Shown: positions 18,034 through 26,636 of the stretch, one piece after another
Numbering within the stretch: position 1 is the first letter of the stretch
Layout: each line of letters begins with the position of its first letter
DNA from: Pseudomonas sp. Root562
Lineage (GTDB): Bacteria > Pseudomonadota > Gammaproteobacteria > Pseudomonadales > Pseudomonadaceae
NCBI RefSeq assembly: GCF_001427125.1
Contig: NZ_LMGK01000020.1
Span: 363,416 to 427,415, forward strand
Direction: 5' to 3'
DNA length: 64,000 nucleotides
The notes under the pieces: model-generated
Told to the model about the DNA's origin: nothing
The model's input: the letters and a program-made list of their open reading frames with translations, nothing else
Database searches by the model: none
Position numbers and translations under genes: made by a program

Positions 18034-19350
18034 TCAGAGGACCATCGCGGCCACCCAGCCAAACGCCAGCAACGGCAGGTTGTAGTGCAGGAAGGTCGGG
18101 ACCACGGTGTCCCAGATGTGATGGTGCTGGCCGTCGATGTTCAGGCCGGAAGTCGGGCCGAGGGTCGAGTCCGATGCCGGCGAACCGGCATCACCGAGGG
18201 CACCGGCCGTACCGACAATGCACACGATGGCGATCGGACTGAAGCCAAGTTGCACGCACAACGGCACGAAAATCACCGCCAGGATCGGCACGGTGGAAAA
18301 CGACGAACCGATGCCCATGGTCACCAGCAATCCCACCAGCAGCATCAGCAAGGCGCCGATGGCTTTGCTGTGGCCGATCCACGCTGCCGACGTTTCGACG
18401 AGTGTCTGCACTTGCCCGGTGGCCTTGATCACTTCGCCAAACCCGGAAGCGGCGATCATGATGAAGCCGATCATCGCCATCATCTTCATGCCTTCGGTGA
18501 ACAGGTCATCGGTGTCACGCCATTTTACGATGCCCGATACCGAGAAAATCAGGAAACCGGCCAGCGCACCGATGATCATCGAGTCCAGCAACAGCTGAAT
18601 AATGAAGGCCGCCGCAATCGCCGCACCCGCGACCATCAGGCTCAACGGGTTGTATTGCACCGCAACCTGTTCGACTTGCTCGATCTTTTGCAGATCGTAG
18701 ACACGCTTCTTGCGGTAACTGACGAACGCAATCAGCAAGCCCACCAGCATGCCCAGCGCCGGAATCCCCATAGCGTGGGTGACGTTGATGCCGCTGATGT
18801 CCACGCCGCTGCGGGCGACGTTGGCCAGCAGGATCTCATTGAGGAAGATGTTGCCGAAGCCCACGGGCAGAAACATGTACGGGGTGATGAGGCCGAAGGT
18901 AATGACACAGGCGATCAACCGGCGATCGAGTTGCAACTTGGTCAGCACGTATAAAAGCGGCGGCACCAGCAAGGGAATGAAGGCGATATGTATCGGCAAG
19001 ATGTTCTGCGAGGCAATGGCCACGACCCAGAGCAACCCGATCAACAACCACTTGACCTGGCCACCGCCCGAGGCGTGCTGGCGATCGACCATCGCCAAGG
19101 CCTTGTCGGCCAGGGCATGGGCCATGCCGGACTTGGCAATGGCCACCGCGAATGCACCGAGCAAGGCGTAGGACAACGCCACGGTCGCCCCGCCGCCGAG
19201 CCCGCTGTTGAAGGCTTTGAGCGTCGCCTCGATCCCCAGGCCACCGGTCAAGCCACCCACCAGCGCACCTACGATCAGCGCGATCACCACATGCACGCGG
19301 GACAGGCTGAGTATCAGCATGACGCCGACCGCGGCAATTACTGCATTCAT
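18034..19350 (-). CDS. Na+/H+ antiporter-family membrane transporter (YuiF-like)
   Basis: A 438-residue inner-membrane protein with about eleven hydrophobic segments. Signatures are GLGGGATVALSYALLGAFAVAIAKSG and, near the C-terminus, GTAGALGDAGSPASDSTLGP, typical of the family annotated as Na+/H+ antiporter or YuiF-type amino-acid transporter. The start MNAVIAAVG at 19350 has TGGAGTAG upstream; a longer reading adds a polar extension. It lies between two chemoreceptor genes, the order I recall for PA2652-PA2653-PA2654, so its substrate may be one of the attractants sensed by the neighbours, such as an amine or amino acid. The substrate is unproven. Confidence 0.85.
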   Translation of the reverse strand: MNAVIAAVGVMLILSLSRVHVVIALIVGALVGGLTGGLGIEATLKAFNSGLGGGATVALSYALLGAFAVAIAKSGMAHALADKALAMVDRQHASGGGQVKWLLIGLLWVVAIASQNILPIHIAFIPLLVPPLLYVLTKLQLDRRLIACVITFGLITPYMFLPVGFGNIFLNEILLANVARSGVDISGINVTHAMGIPALGMLVGLLIAFVSYRKKRVYDLQKIEQVEQVAVQYNPLSLMVAGAAIAAAFIIQLLLDSMIIGALAGFLIFSVSGIVKWRDTDDLFTEGMKMMAMIGFIMIAASGFGEVIKATGQVQTLVETSAAWIGHSKAIGALLMLLVGLLVTMGIGSSFSTVPILAVIFVPLCVQLGFSPIAIVCIVGTAGALGDAGSPASDSTLGPTSGLNIDGQHHHIWDTVVPTFLHYNLPLLAFGWVAAMVL

Positions 19351-19574
19351 TGTCACTACTCCAGACAAGCGAAAAGAGTCCAGCCGGGCGCCTGCATGAG
19401 CCACCAGCGGGTTAAAGAATGGGTCTTATTAGAAGGGCGCGCACTTTGCCGCAGACACGGCCCGGTGTCAAAGCCGCGCTCGAGGTCATTTATTCACCGG
19501 GGCGAGATAAAGAAAGCCAAATCACAGCCGTTACAGTGCAAAGTCTCAGATATTTATCGAATAAGGACGTCTCC

Positions 19575-21722
19575 ATGTCGCTCAGACAACTTTCCATTCA
19601 ATGGAAAATCACCCTGCTGGCCGGGCTGTGCCTGGCGGGCATCGTGACCCTGCTGGTAGGTCTTTCGCTGTACCGCATGGAGCACAGCTCCGAGTTGGTG
19701 AAAGCCTCGAGCATGGAAATGCTGACTGAAGCGGCGCAGGCACGGATCGAGTCCCAGGGTGAAAACCAGGCACTGGTCATTCGCCAGCAGTTCATGGACG
19801 CCTATCAATACGGGCATGGATTTTCCCGTCAGGTGCTGTTTTTGCGAGACCAGGCCGAGAAGCGTTTCCTCGATGCCTTCGACCTGCGCGAAGACCTGAC
19901 ACGACAGGTCAAATCAGCCCTGCAAGCCAACCCCGAACTGCTCGGCTTGTCCCTGGTGTTTGAGCCCAATGGCCTGGATGGCAAGGACGATCTGTTCAGC
20001 GGACAAGCCGAACTGGGCAGTAACGATAAGGGCCGTTTTGCCCTGTACTGGTCACAGCCGACGCCGGGCAAGGTAACGTCCATGGCGCTGCCGGAAAGCG
20101 ACATGGCCGACACCAGCAGCGGCCCCAGCGGCGAACCGGCCAATGCCTGGTTCACCTGCCCGCGCACCCGCCTCAAGCCCTGCGTGATCGAACCCTACTT
20201 TTATGTGATCGACGGCCAGAAAGTGCTGATGACCAGCATCGTGTTCCCGCTGATGGTCAACGGCAAGGTCATCGCTTCGCTATCGGTGGATATCAACCTC
20301 AACAGCTTGCAAACGATCAGTCAGGGCGCCAGCAAAAAGCTCTACGACGGCCAGACCAGCGTCAGTATTGTCAGCCCGGCCGGCCTGCTCGCCGGTCACA
20401 GCCCGGACGCCGACAAACTCAGCCAGCGCCTGGAAACCGTGGACCAGACCAGCGGTGCCGAACTGATGCGCATGCTCGCCGGCAGCAGCCAGACCGGCAG
20501 CCTGCACAGCCATCAGCAGCTCAAAGTCATATCGCCCTTCCAACCGATTCCCGATGGAAAATCCTGGGGTGTGTTGCTCGACGTCCCTGAAAAAGTGCTG
20601 ATCGGTCCCGCCGAAGCCTTGAAAAAGCAGCTGGATGAAAGCAACACGGCCGGCACACTGACCGAGTTGGGGCTGGGTGTCCTCGCCGCATTGATCGGGC
20701 TGGTACTGGTGTGGCTGATGGCCCGCAGTGTGACCAAACCGATCCTCGGCGTGGCACACATGCTCGAAGGCATCGCCAGCGGTGAAGGTGACCTGACTCG
20801 ACGCCTGGCCTACGACAAACAGGATGAACTGGGTCAATTGGCGGGCTGGTTCAACCGCTTCCTCGACAAACTGCAACCGATCATCGCCGAAGTGAAACGC
20901 TCAGTGCAGGATGCCCGCAACACCGCTGACCAATCGTCCGCCATCGCCACCCAGACCAGCGCCGGCATGGAACAGCAATATCGTCAGGTGGATCAGGTCG
21001 CCACCGCGTCCCACGAAATGAGCGCCACTGCCCAGGATGTCGCCCGCAGTGCCGCCCAGGCCGCACAAGCGGCGCGGGATGCCGACCAGGCGACTCGCCA
21101 AGGCCTGACCGTGATCGACCGCACCACCACCAGCATCGACAACCTCGCCGCCGACATGAGCGCGGCCATGGTCCAGGTTGAAGGCCTGGCTGCCAATAGC
21201 GAAAAAATCGGGTCGGTACTCGAAGTGATCCGCGCCATTGCTGAACAGACCAACCTGCTGGCACTCAACGCCGCCATCGAAGCCGCCCGTGCCGGTGAAG
21301 CCGGGCGTGGGTTTGCCGTGGTGGCCGATGAAGTGCGCAACCTGGCGCGACGCACCCAGGAGTCCGTCGAGGAAACCCGTGTGGTGATCGAGCAATTGCA
21401 AAGCGGCACCCAGGATGTGGTGGGCTCGATGGGCAACAGCCATCGCCAGGCCCAGGGCAGTGTCGAGCAGGTTGGACAGGCCGTTACGGCACTGCGGCAG
21501 ATCGGCGATGCGGTGACCGTGATCAGCGACATGAACCTGCAAATCGCCAGTGCAGCCGAAGAACAAAGTGCTGTCGCCGAGGAGATCAATAACAACGTCG
21601 CGACCATTCGCGATGTGACCGAATCGTTGTCGGGACAAGCCAACGAATCAGCACGGGTGAGCCAGTCGCTCAATTGCCTGGCCAATCATCAGCAGGGGTT
21701 GATGGATCAGTTCCGCGTCTAA
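19575..21722 (+). CDS. Methyl-accepting chemotaxis protein with double Cache domain (TlpQ/McpU-like)
   Basis: A 715-residue inner-membrane chemoreceptor. A membrane segment at about 11-32 is followed by a large periplasmic domain of about 340 residues in dCache_1 style (FEPNGLDGKDDLF, then FYVIDGQKVLMTSIVFPLMVNGKVIASLSVDI). Then come a second membrane segment (GVLAALIGLVLVWLMA), a HAMP domain and a signalling domain with the EQTNLLALNAAIEAARAGEA tip. The ATG at 19575 has AAGGACG upstream. Size and position next to the transporter match, from memory, P. aeruginosa TlpQ (PA2654; histamine, polyamines, ethylene) and P. putida McpU (polyamines). Ligand specificity is inferred from this likeness only. 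Confidence 0.92.
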   Translation: MSLRQLSIQWKITLLAGLCLAGIVTLLVGLSLYRMEHSSELVKASSMEMLTEAAQARIESQGENQALVIRQQFMDAYQYGHGFSRQVLFLRDQAEKRFLDAFDLREDLTRQVKSALQANPELLGLSLVFEPNGLDGKDDLFSGQAELGSNDKGRFALYWSQPTPGKVTSMALPESDMADTSSGPSGEPANAWFTCPRTRLKPCVIEPYFYVIDGQKVLMTSIVFPLMVNGKVIASLSVDINLNSLQTISQGASKKLYDGQTSVSIVSPAGLLAGHSPDADKLSQRLETVDQTSGAELMRMLAGSSQTGSLHSHQQLKVISPFQPIPDGKSWGVLLDVPEKVLIGPAEALKKQLDESNTAGTLTELGLGVLAALIGLVLVWLMARSVTKPILGVAHMLEGIASGEGDLTRRLAYDKQDELGQLAGWFNRFLDKLQPIIAEVKRSVQDARNTADQSSAIATQTSAGMEQQYRQVDQVATASHEMSATAQDVARSAAQAAQAARDADQATRQGLTVIDRTTTSIDNLAADMSAAMVQVEGLAANSEKIGSVLEVIRAIAEQTNLLALNAAIEAARAGEAGRGFAVVADEVRNLARRTQESVEETRVVIEQLQSGTQDVVGSMGNSHRQAQGSVEQVGQAVTALRQIGDAVTVISDMNLQIASAAEEQSAVAEEINNNVATIRDVTESLSGQANESARVSQSLNCLANHQQGLMDQFRV

Positions 21723-21736
21723 TTACCACTGATCCC

Positions 21737-21827
21737 CTGTAGGAGCCGGCTTGCTGGCGATGGCGGCGACACATTCAGTATCAATGTGTCCAGTACACCG
21801 CTATCGCGAGCAAGCTCGCTCCCACAG
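21737..21827. repeat. Paired REP-like palindromes downstream of the chemoreceptor
   Basis: A ctgtaggagccggcttgctgg unit faces an inverted cgcgagcaagctcgctcccacag unit across about 45 bases. The rest of the gap to 22013 shows only the ribosome-binding site of the next gene (CGGAG); I see no clear promoter. Confidence 0.75.
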
Positions 21828-22013
21828 GTTTTCGTGTACATCCTTGCCATTCACTTTCCATCTTCAATGATGGCGAGTGGATATCTTCCGGAAGCCGATT
21901 ATGCTTCATGAAACCTTGCAGCGATGCGAGGCCGTCAGTCTGTGTCCCAGGGCCCGGGTACGGCAACAAATGAGAGGTGCTCCGGCCTAAAACAAGAACA
22001 ACGGAGAAAACTC

Positions 22014-23690
22014 ATGGCGGCAATCGACAATACAACCACGGGCAGTGCGCCCAACCGCGGGATTACCAAGGAGGAACGTAAAGTCATCTTTGCCTCGTCC
22101 TTGGGCACCGTGTTCGAGTGGTACGACTTTTACCTGTATGGCTCCCTCGCCGCGATCATCGCCAAGCACTTCTTCGCCGGCGTCAACGAGACCACGTCCT
22201 TCATCTTCGCTTTGCTCGCGTTCGCCGCAGGTTTTGCCGTGCGGCCATTCGGCGCGATTGTGTTCGGCCGACTGGGTGACATGATCGGACGCAAACACAC
22301 CTTCCTCATCACCATTGTGATCATGGGTGTTTCCACGGCGGTGGTGGGTTTCCTCCCGGGGTACGCGACCATCGGGGTGGCGGCGCCGATCATCCTCATC
22401 ACCCTGCGCTTGCTGCAAGGCCTGGCCCTGGGCGGCGAGTACGGTGGTGCGGCGACTTACGTGGCCGAGCATGCGCCAAAAGGCAAACGCGGTTACTTCA
22501 CCTCATGGATTCAGACCACCGCGACCCTCGGTCTGTTTCTGTCACTGCTGGTGATCCTGGCCTGTCGCACAGCGCTGGGCACTGAAGCCTTCGAAGCCTG
22601 GGGCTGGCGGATCCCGTTCCTGCTGTCGATCCTGCTGTTGATCATCTCGGTGTACATCCGCCTGCAACTCAACGAGTCACCGGTGTTCCTGAAAATGAAG
22701 GCTGAGGGCAAATCCTCCAAGGCGCCGCTGACCGAATCTTTCGCCCGCTGGGACAACCTCAAGATCGTCATCATGGCCCTGCTCGGCGGCACTGCCGGGC
22801 AAGCCGTGGTCTGGTACACCGGGCAGTTCTACGCGCTGTTCTTCCTGTTGCAAACATTGAAAATCGAACCGCAGACCGCCAACCTGCTGATCGCCGGCTC
22901 GTTGCTGATCGGCACGCCGTTCTTCGTGATTTTCGGCAGCCTGTCCGATCGGATCGGCCGCAAAGGGATCATAATGGCCGGCTGCATCCTCGCGGCGCTG
23001 ACGTATTTCCCGATTTTCAATGCGCTGACCCAGTACGGCAATCCCGATGTGTTCGTCGCCCAGGAGAAAAACCCGGTCACGGTGGTCGCCGATCCTGACC
23101 AGTGTTCGTTCCAGTTCGACCCGGTGGGCAAGGCCAAATTCACCAGTTCCTGTGACTTGGCCAAGACCGTGCTGGCCAGACGGGCGATCCCCTATAAAAA
23201 CGAAAAAGCCGAGCCGGGCACTGTGGCGCAGGTGCGGATCGGTGAGAAGGTGATCCAGAGTTTCGAGGGCACCGGCATGCCGGCCGCCGACTTCAAGGCC
23301 AAGAACGATGCCTTCACCGCCTCGCTCGCTACCGCTCTGAAGGAGGCCGGCTACCCCGAAAAGGCTGACCCGGCCAAGACCAACTATCCGATGGTGTTGT
23401 TGCTCCTGACCATTCTCGTCATCTACGTGACCATGGTGTACGGCCCGATCGCCGCGTGGCTGGTTGAACTGTTCCCGGCACGTATCCGCTATACCTCGAT
23501 GTCGCTGCCGTACCACATCGGCAACGGCTGGTTTGGCGGGTTCCTGCCGACGGTGGCCTTCGCTATGGTGGCAGCCACTGGGGATATCTATTACGGCCTG
23601 TGGTATCCGATCGTGATCGCAGTGATGACGGCGATTCTGGGGATTTTCTTCATGCCGGAAACCAAGGATCGGGAGATTCATCACACCTGA
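22014..23690 (+). CDS. MFS metabolite:H+ symporter (MHS family) with large periplasmic insertion
   Basis: A 558-residue inner-membrane transporter of the ProP/ShiA/KgtP type. The N-terminal segment has TVFEWYDFYLYGSLA and the loop-2 motif GRLGDMIGRK; LRLLQGLALGGEYGGAATYVAEH and a second motif GSLSDRIGRKG follow. Usual family length is about 430-450. The excess is an extra stretch of about 110 residues after the ninth membrane segment (about residues 342-455), hydrophilic and with two Cys, which should sit in the periplasm. The ATG at 22014 is preceded by CGGAGAAAA. Substrate is unknown; family members take up organic acids, betaines or aromatic acids. Confidence 0.9.
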   Translation: MAAIDNTTTGSAPNRGITKEERKVIFASSLGTVFEWYDFYLYGSLAAIIAKHFFAGVNETTSFIFALLAFAAGFAVRPFGAIVFGRLGDMIGRKHTFLITIVIMGVSTAVVGFLPGYATIGVAAPIILITLRLLQGLALGGEYGGAATYVAEHAPKGKRGYFTSWIQTTATLGLFLSLLVILACRTALGTEAFEAWGWRIPFLLSILLLIISVYIRLQLNESPVFLKMKAEGKSSKAPLTESFARWDNLKIVIMALLGGTAGQAVVWYTGQFYALFFLLQTLKIEPQTANLLIAGSLLIGTPFFVIFGSLSDRIGRKGIIMAGCILAALTYFPIFNALTQYGNPDVFVAQEKNPVTVVADPDQCSFQFDPVGKAKFTSSCDLAKTVLARRAIPYKNEKAEPGTVAQVRIGEKVIQSFEGTGMPAADFKAKNDAFTASLATALKEAGYPEKADPAKTNYPMVLLLLTILVIYVTMVYGPIAAWLVELFPARIRYTSMSLPYHIGNGWFGGFLPTVAFAMVAATGDIYYGLWYPIVIAVMTAILGIFFMPETKDREIHHT

Positions 23691-23709
23691 AACCGGCACA
23701 ACACAACCC

Positions 23710-23780
23710 CTGTGGGAGCACGGCTTGCCGGCGATGGCGGACAGGAGATCGCCATCGCGAGCAAGCTTTGCTCCTACGGG
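23710..23780. repeat. Paired REP-like palindromes
   Basis: A ctgtgggagcacggcttgccg unit and an inverted tcgcgagcaagctttgctcctacggg unit between the convergent symporter and histidine-kinase genes. Almost the same pair recurs at 26516-26586, with the same gctttgctcc variant. Confidence 0.75.
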
Positions 23781-23796
23781 AGATGTTGGTGGGTTA

Positions 23797-25113
23797 TCAG
23801 GTGCGTTTTGGTAGTTCGATCAACACTTTCAACCCGCCCCACTCGCTCACCTGCAAGTGCATGCCCCCGCCCCAGGTGTCGACGATATCGCGCACAATGC
23901 CCAGGCCCAGGCCATGCCCATCGGCCTGTTCATCCAGCCGTGCGCCGCGGCTGAACACCTGATCGCGCCGGTCTTCGGGAATGCCCGGCCCGTCGTCTTC
24001 GACAATCAGCTGAAAACTTTCTGCAGCCTCGACCACACTCAATCGGACTTCGGCATCGGACCATTTGCAGGCGTTGTCCAACAGGTTGCCGAGCAGTTCC
24101 AGCAGATCCTCGCGATCCCATGGCAGTTGCAGCCCGGCCGGGGTGCGATAGCTCAGGTTCAGATGGTCGCCGTGAATCATGTTCAATGTCGCCAACAACC
24201 CCGGCAGTTCGGCGTCGCAGTCAAACAGTGCGCCCGGCAGTGCATCGCCGGCCAAGCGAGCGCGATTGAGTTCACGATTGAGCCGCTGTTGCACCTGTTC
24301 CAGTTGTTCCTTGAGCACCTTGCGCAGTTGCGGATGCGCGTCGAGCTGTTCGCTCGAGGCAAGACTCAACAGCACGGCCAATGGGGTTTTCAAGGCGTGA
24401 CCCAGATTGCCCAAGGCATTGCGCGAGCGCTTGAGGCTGTCTTCAGTGTGAGCCAGCAGGTGGTTGATCTGCGCCACCAGCGGCTCCAATTCCACCGGTA
24501 CCTGCTCATCAAGTTGCGAACGCTGGCCCTGTTGCAGTTGCGCGATCTGTTCGCGGGCCTTTTCCAGCGGGCGCAAGGCGCGACGCACAGTGACCCGTTG
24601 CAACAGCAGGATCAGCAGCAACCCCGCCAGCCCCAGTCCGAGCCCGACCTGCTGCATCCGCTGGAAGCTCTCGCGCACCGGCGTGTAATCCTGCGCCACA
24701 CTGATGGAAATCGACTGGCCGAGGCGCCGATAGTCGGAACGCAACACCAGCAATTGCTGCCCTTCCGGCCCCAGTTGCAGGTTGCTGTGCAGGCCGGGAT
24801 GATCGAGGCGCGGCAGCTCCTGATCCCACAATGAACGGGAGCGCCAATGACTGTCGGCAAAATCGATACGGAAATAATGACCGGAAAACGGCCGTTGATA
24901 GGCTGGAGACAAGCGCCGCTCATCCAGTTGCAAGCCCTGCGGGCCACGCACCAGCGCCACCAGCAGGCTCTCGCTGTCGTTGCGCAATCCCGCCTCGAGG
25001 TAGCGCTGCAAGCCCATTTCAAACAACCACAGACTGGTTTGCGCCAGTATCAGGCCGACAATCACCATGACGCTGATCAGGCCAAGGCTCAAGCGCCGCT
25101 GGATCGACCTCAC
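23797..25113 (-). CDS. Sensor histidine kinase, CarS/BqsS-like
   Basis: A 438-residue inner-membrane kinase. It has an N-terminal membrane segment (about 11-32), a periplasmic sensor of about 120 residues, a second membrane segment (GLGLGLAGLLLILLLQ), a HAMP-like linker, the phosphorylated His box LGHALKTPLA and an ATPase domain with NLLDNACKW and DDGPGIP. It starts at a GTG that overlaps the stop of the upstream response regulator by four bases. It is last in a four-gene operon with two PepSY proteins. I recall this order for P. aeruginosa PA2656-PA2659 (CarSR/BqsRS, responding to calcium or ferrous iron), which makes metal sensing the best guess. Confidence 0.92.
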   Translation of the reverse strand: MRSIQRRLSLGLISVMVIVGLILAQTSLWLFEMGLQRYLEAGLRNDSESLLVALVRGPQGLQLDERRLSPAYQRPFSGHYFRIDFADSHWRSRSLWDQELPRLDHPGLHSNLQLGPEGQQLLVLRSDYRRLGQSISISVAQDYTPVRESFQRMQQVGLGLGLAGLLLILLLQRVTVRRALRPLEKAREQIAQLQQGQRSQLDEQVPVELEPLVAQINHLLAHTEDSLKRSRNALGNLGHALKTPLAVLLSLASSEQLDAHPQLRKVLKEQLEQVQQRLNRELNRARLAGDALPGALFDCDAELPGLLATLNMIHGDHLNLSYRTPAGLQLPWDREDLLELLGNLLDNACKWSDAEVRLSVVEAAESFQLIVEDDGPGIPEDRRDQVFSRGARLDEQADGHGLGLGIVRDIVDTWGGGMHLQVSEWGGLKVLIELPKRT

Positions 25114-25778
25114 CTGGCTTGCCCGCCGAACAGGTAACCCTGGCCGCGACGGGTTTCGATCACACTCTTGCCGAGCTTGCGCCGCAGGTGATTGACGTGA
25201 ACTTCCAGCACGTTGGAATCGCGCTCGGTTTCACCGTCGTAGAGGTGTTCGGCGAGGTGGCTTTTGGAAAGGATTTGCTCGGGGTGCAGCATGAAATAAC
25301 GCAGCAAGCGGAACTCGGCTGCGGTGAGCTGGACCTCGGCGCCATCGCGTGTCACACACTGACGGCCCTCGTCCAGATGCAACCCGGCAGCCTTGAGCGT
25401 CGGTTGATTGGCCTGGCCGTGGGAGCGACGCAACAACGCCTGAATGCGTAAATGCAGCTCTTCGGGATGGAACGGTTTGGTCAGGTAATCGTCGGCACCG
25501 GCCTTCAGGCCTTCGATGCGTTCAGCCCAGGAACCGCGTGCGGTGAGGATCAGCACTGGCGTAGCCAAACCTGCGGCGCGCCATTGGGCCAGCACGTCCA
25601 ACCCCGGGACGCCCGGCAAACCGAGGTCGAGGATGATCAGGTCATAGGGCTCGGTACTGCCCTGATGCAGCGCGTCGCGACCATCGGCCAGCCAGTCCAC
25701 GGCGTACCCTTGGCGATTGAGGCCGGCCATCAATTCGTCGGCCAGGGGCACGTGGTCTTCCACCAGGAGCAAACGCAT
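25110..25778 (-). CDS. OmpR-family response regulator, CarR/BqsR-like
   Basis: A 222-residue DNA-binding response regulator. The receiver domain has the acidic pair LLVEDH, phosphorylatable Asp in LIILDLGLPG (about residue 51), LTARG and the conserved Lys in YLTKPF. An OmpR-type winged helix ends in HVNHLRRKLGKSVIETRRGQGYLF. It starts at an ATG three bases after the preceding PepSY gene and overlaps its kinase by four bases. A TTAAG-type direct repeat lies upstream of the operon, consistent with autoregulation by a BqsR-like regulator. Confidence 0.94.
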   Translation of the reverse strand: MRLLLVEDHVPLADELMAGLNRQGYAVDWLADGRDALHQGSTEPYDLIILDLGLPGVPGLDVLAQWRAAGLATPVLILTARGSWAERIEGLKAGADDYLTKPFHPEELHLRIQALLRRSHGQANQPTLKAAGLHLDEGRQCVTRDGAEVQLTAAEFRLLRYFMLHPEQILSKSHLAEHLYDGETERDSNVLEVHVNHLRRKLGKSVIETRRGQGYLFGGQAR

Positions 25779-25781
25779 CGG

Positions 25782-26105
25782 TCAGTCTTCCTTGTCTTTC
25801 AGTAATCGGCCGGTGGCGGCGTCAAGGTCAAGCTCGCGCACCACGCCTTCAGTAGTGAGCAACTCGACTTCGTAAATATAGATGTCGTGCTTCTCTTCGA
25901 GCTCAGCCTCCAACAGTTTGGCCTCGGGGTAGCGGTCCAGCGCCTGTTGCAACAATTGCTCGAGCGGCAGGATCACCCCCTGTTGGCGCAGGCGCAGGGC
26001 TTCGTCCTGATCGAGGTCACGAGCCATGGCCACCGAACAGAAAGCCAGCAGCACCAGCGCCAGTCGACTGCCGGCGCGCCGTGTTGTAAAGGAAAGCAGC
26101 GTCAT
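25782..26105 (-). CDS. PepSY-domain periplasmic protein, second of a pair
   Basis: A 107-residue secreted protein. A signal peptide (about 1-32, ending FCSVAMA) is followed by one PepSY domain: EALRLRQQGVILPLEQLLQQAL, then a YIYEVELL strand and a DAATGRLLKDKED end. The ATG at 26105 overlaps the stop of the upstream PepSY gene by one base (TAATG). It is about 40% similar by eye to that neighbour. It probably sits in the periplasm next to the kinase sensor domain and may modulate it; that role is inferred from operon position. Confidence 0.88.
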   Translation of the reverse strand: MTLLSFTTRRAGSRLALVLLAFCSVAMARDLDQDEALRLRQQGVILPLEQLLQQALDRYPEAKLLEAELEEKHDIYIYEVELLTTEGVVRELDLDAATGRLLKDKED

Positions 26106-26413
26106 TACGAATCCTGATGATCCTTGAGAACCTGCCCGCTGACAGCGTCTAATTCCAGATCCCAATCGATACCCTGCGAGTCGCGCAGTTCAATCTGGTA
26201 GATGTACTTGCCGTACTCTTCTTCCAGCTCGGTTTCGGTGATAGTGGAACCCGGGTGCCTGGTCAACGCGGTGGCATTGAGTTTCTCGAAAGACACAATG
26301 GTACCAGCGTCGCGCAGCCTCAAGGCTTCATCCGGCCCCAGATCGCGCGCGTGGGCGATACTGGCGGTCAGGCTGATGATGGACGCGGTGAACAGGGCAG
26401 TCAGGGTTTTCAT
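26105..26413 (-). CDS. PepSY-domain periplasmic protein, first of a pair
   Basis: A 102-residue protein with a signal peptide (cleavage after about SIAHA, residue 22) and one PepSY domain (ARDLGPDEALRLRDAGTIVSFEKL ... YIYQIELRDSQGIDWDLELDAVSGQVLKD, shown in two parts). It is the first gene of the operon with a second PepSY protein, response regulator and kinase. The ATG at 26413 has CGGAGAC upstream. A likely response-regulator box lies about 57 bases before the start. PepSY proteins beside metal-responsive two-component systems are common in Pseudomonas; no catalytic residues are present. Confidence 0.88.
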   Translation of the reverse strand: MKTLTALFTASIISLTASIAHARDLGPDEALRLRDAGTIVSFEKLNATALTRHPGSTITETELEEEYGKYIYQIELRDSQGIDWDLELDAVSGQVLKDHQDS

Positions 26414-26469
26414 GGGTGTCTCCGTATTCTTTTAGGTGTTGCCTACGGGGGCCACGTTAGCGATAAGAA

Positions 26470-26485
26470 CTTAATTGAAGCTGAA
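26470..26485 (-). promoter_or_regulatory. Candidate BqsR/CarR binding site
   Basis: On the minus strand the sequence reads TTCAG-N6-TTAAG, one mismatch from the TTAAG-N6-TTAAG direct repeat known for BqsR. It is placed 57-72 bases before the first gene of the PepSY/two-component operon, where an activator site for autoregulation would be. Confidence 0.5.
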
Positions 26486-26515
26486 TTGCCATCATTGGCC
26501 ACAGCAACACAAAAC

Positions 26516-26586
26516 CTGTAGGAGCACGGCTTGCCGGCGATGGCGCCCGGGAGATCGCCATCGCGAGCAAGCTTTGCTCCTACGGG
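26516..26586. repeat. Paired REP-like palindromes
   Basis: Near copy of the pair at 23710-23780. It lies between the divergent PepSY operon and the patatin-like gene. Confidence 0.75.
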
Positions 26587-26636
26587 TTTGGCGCAAGCTG
26601 TTACATAATTAACTGTTGCCAGACACAGAGGCCGGT

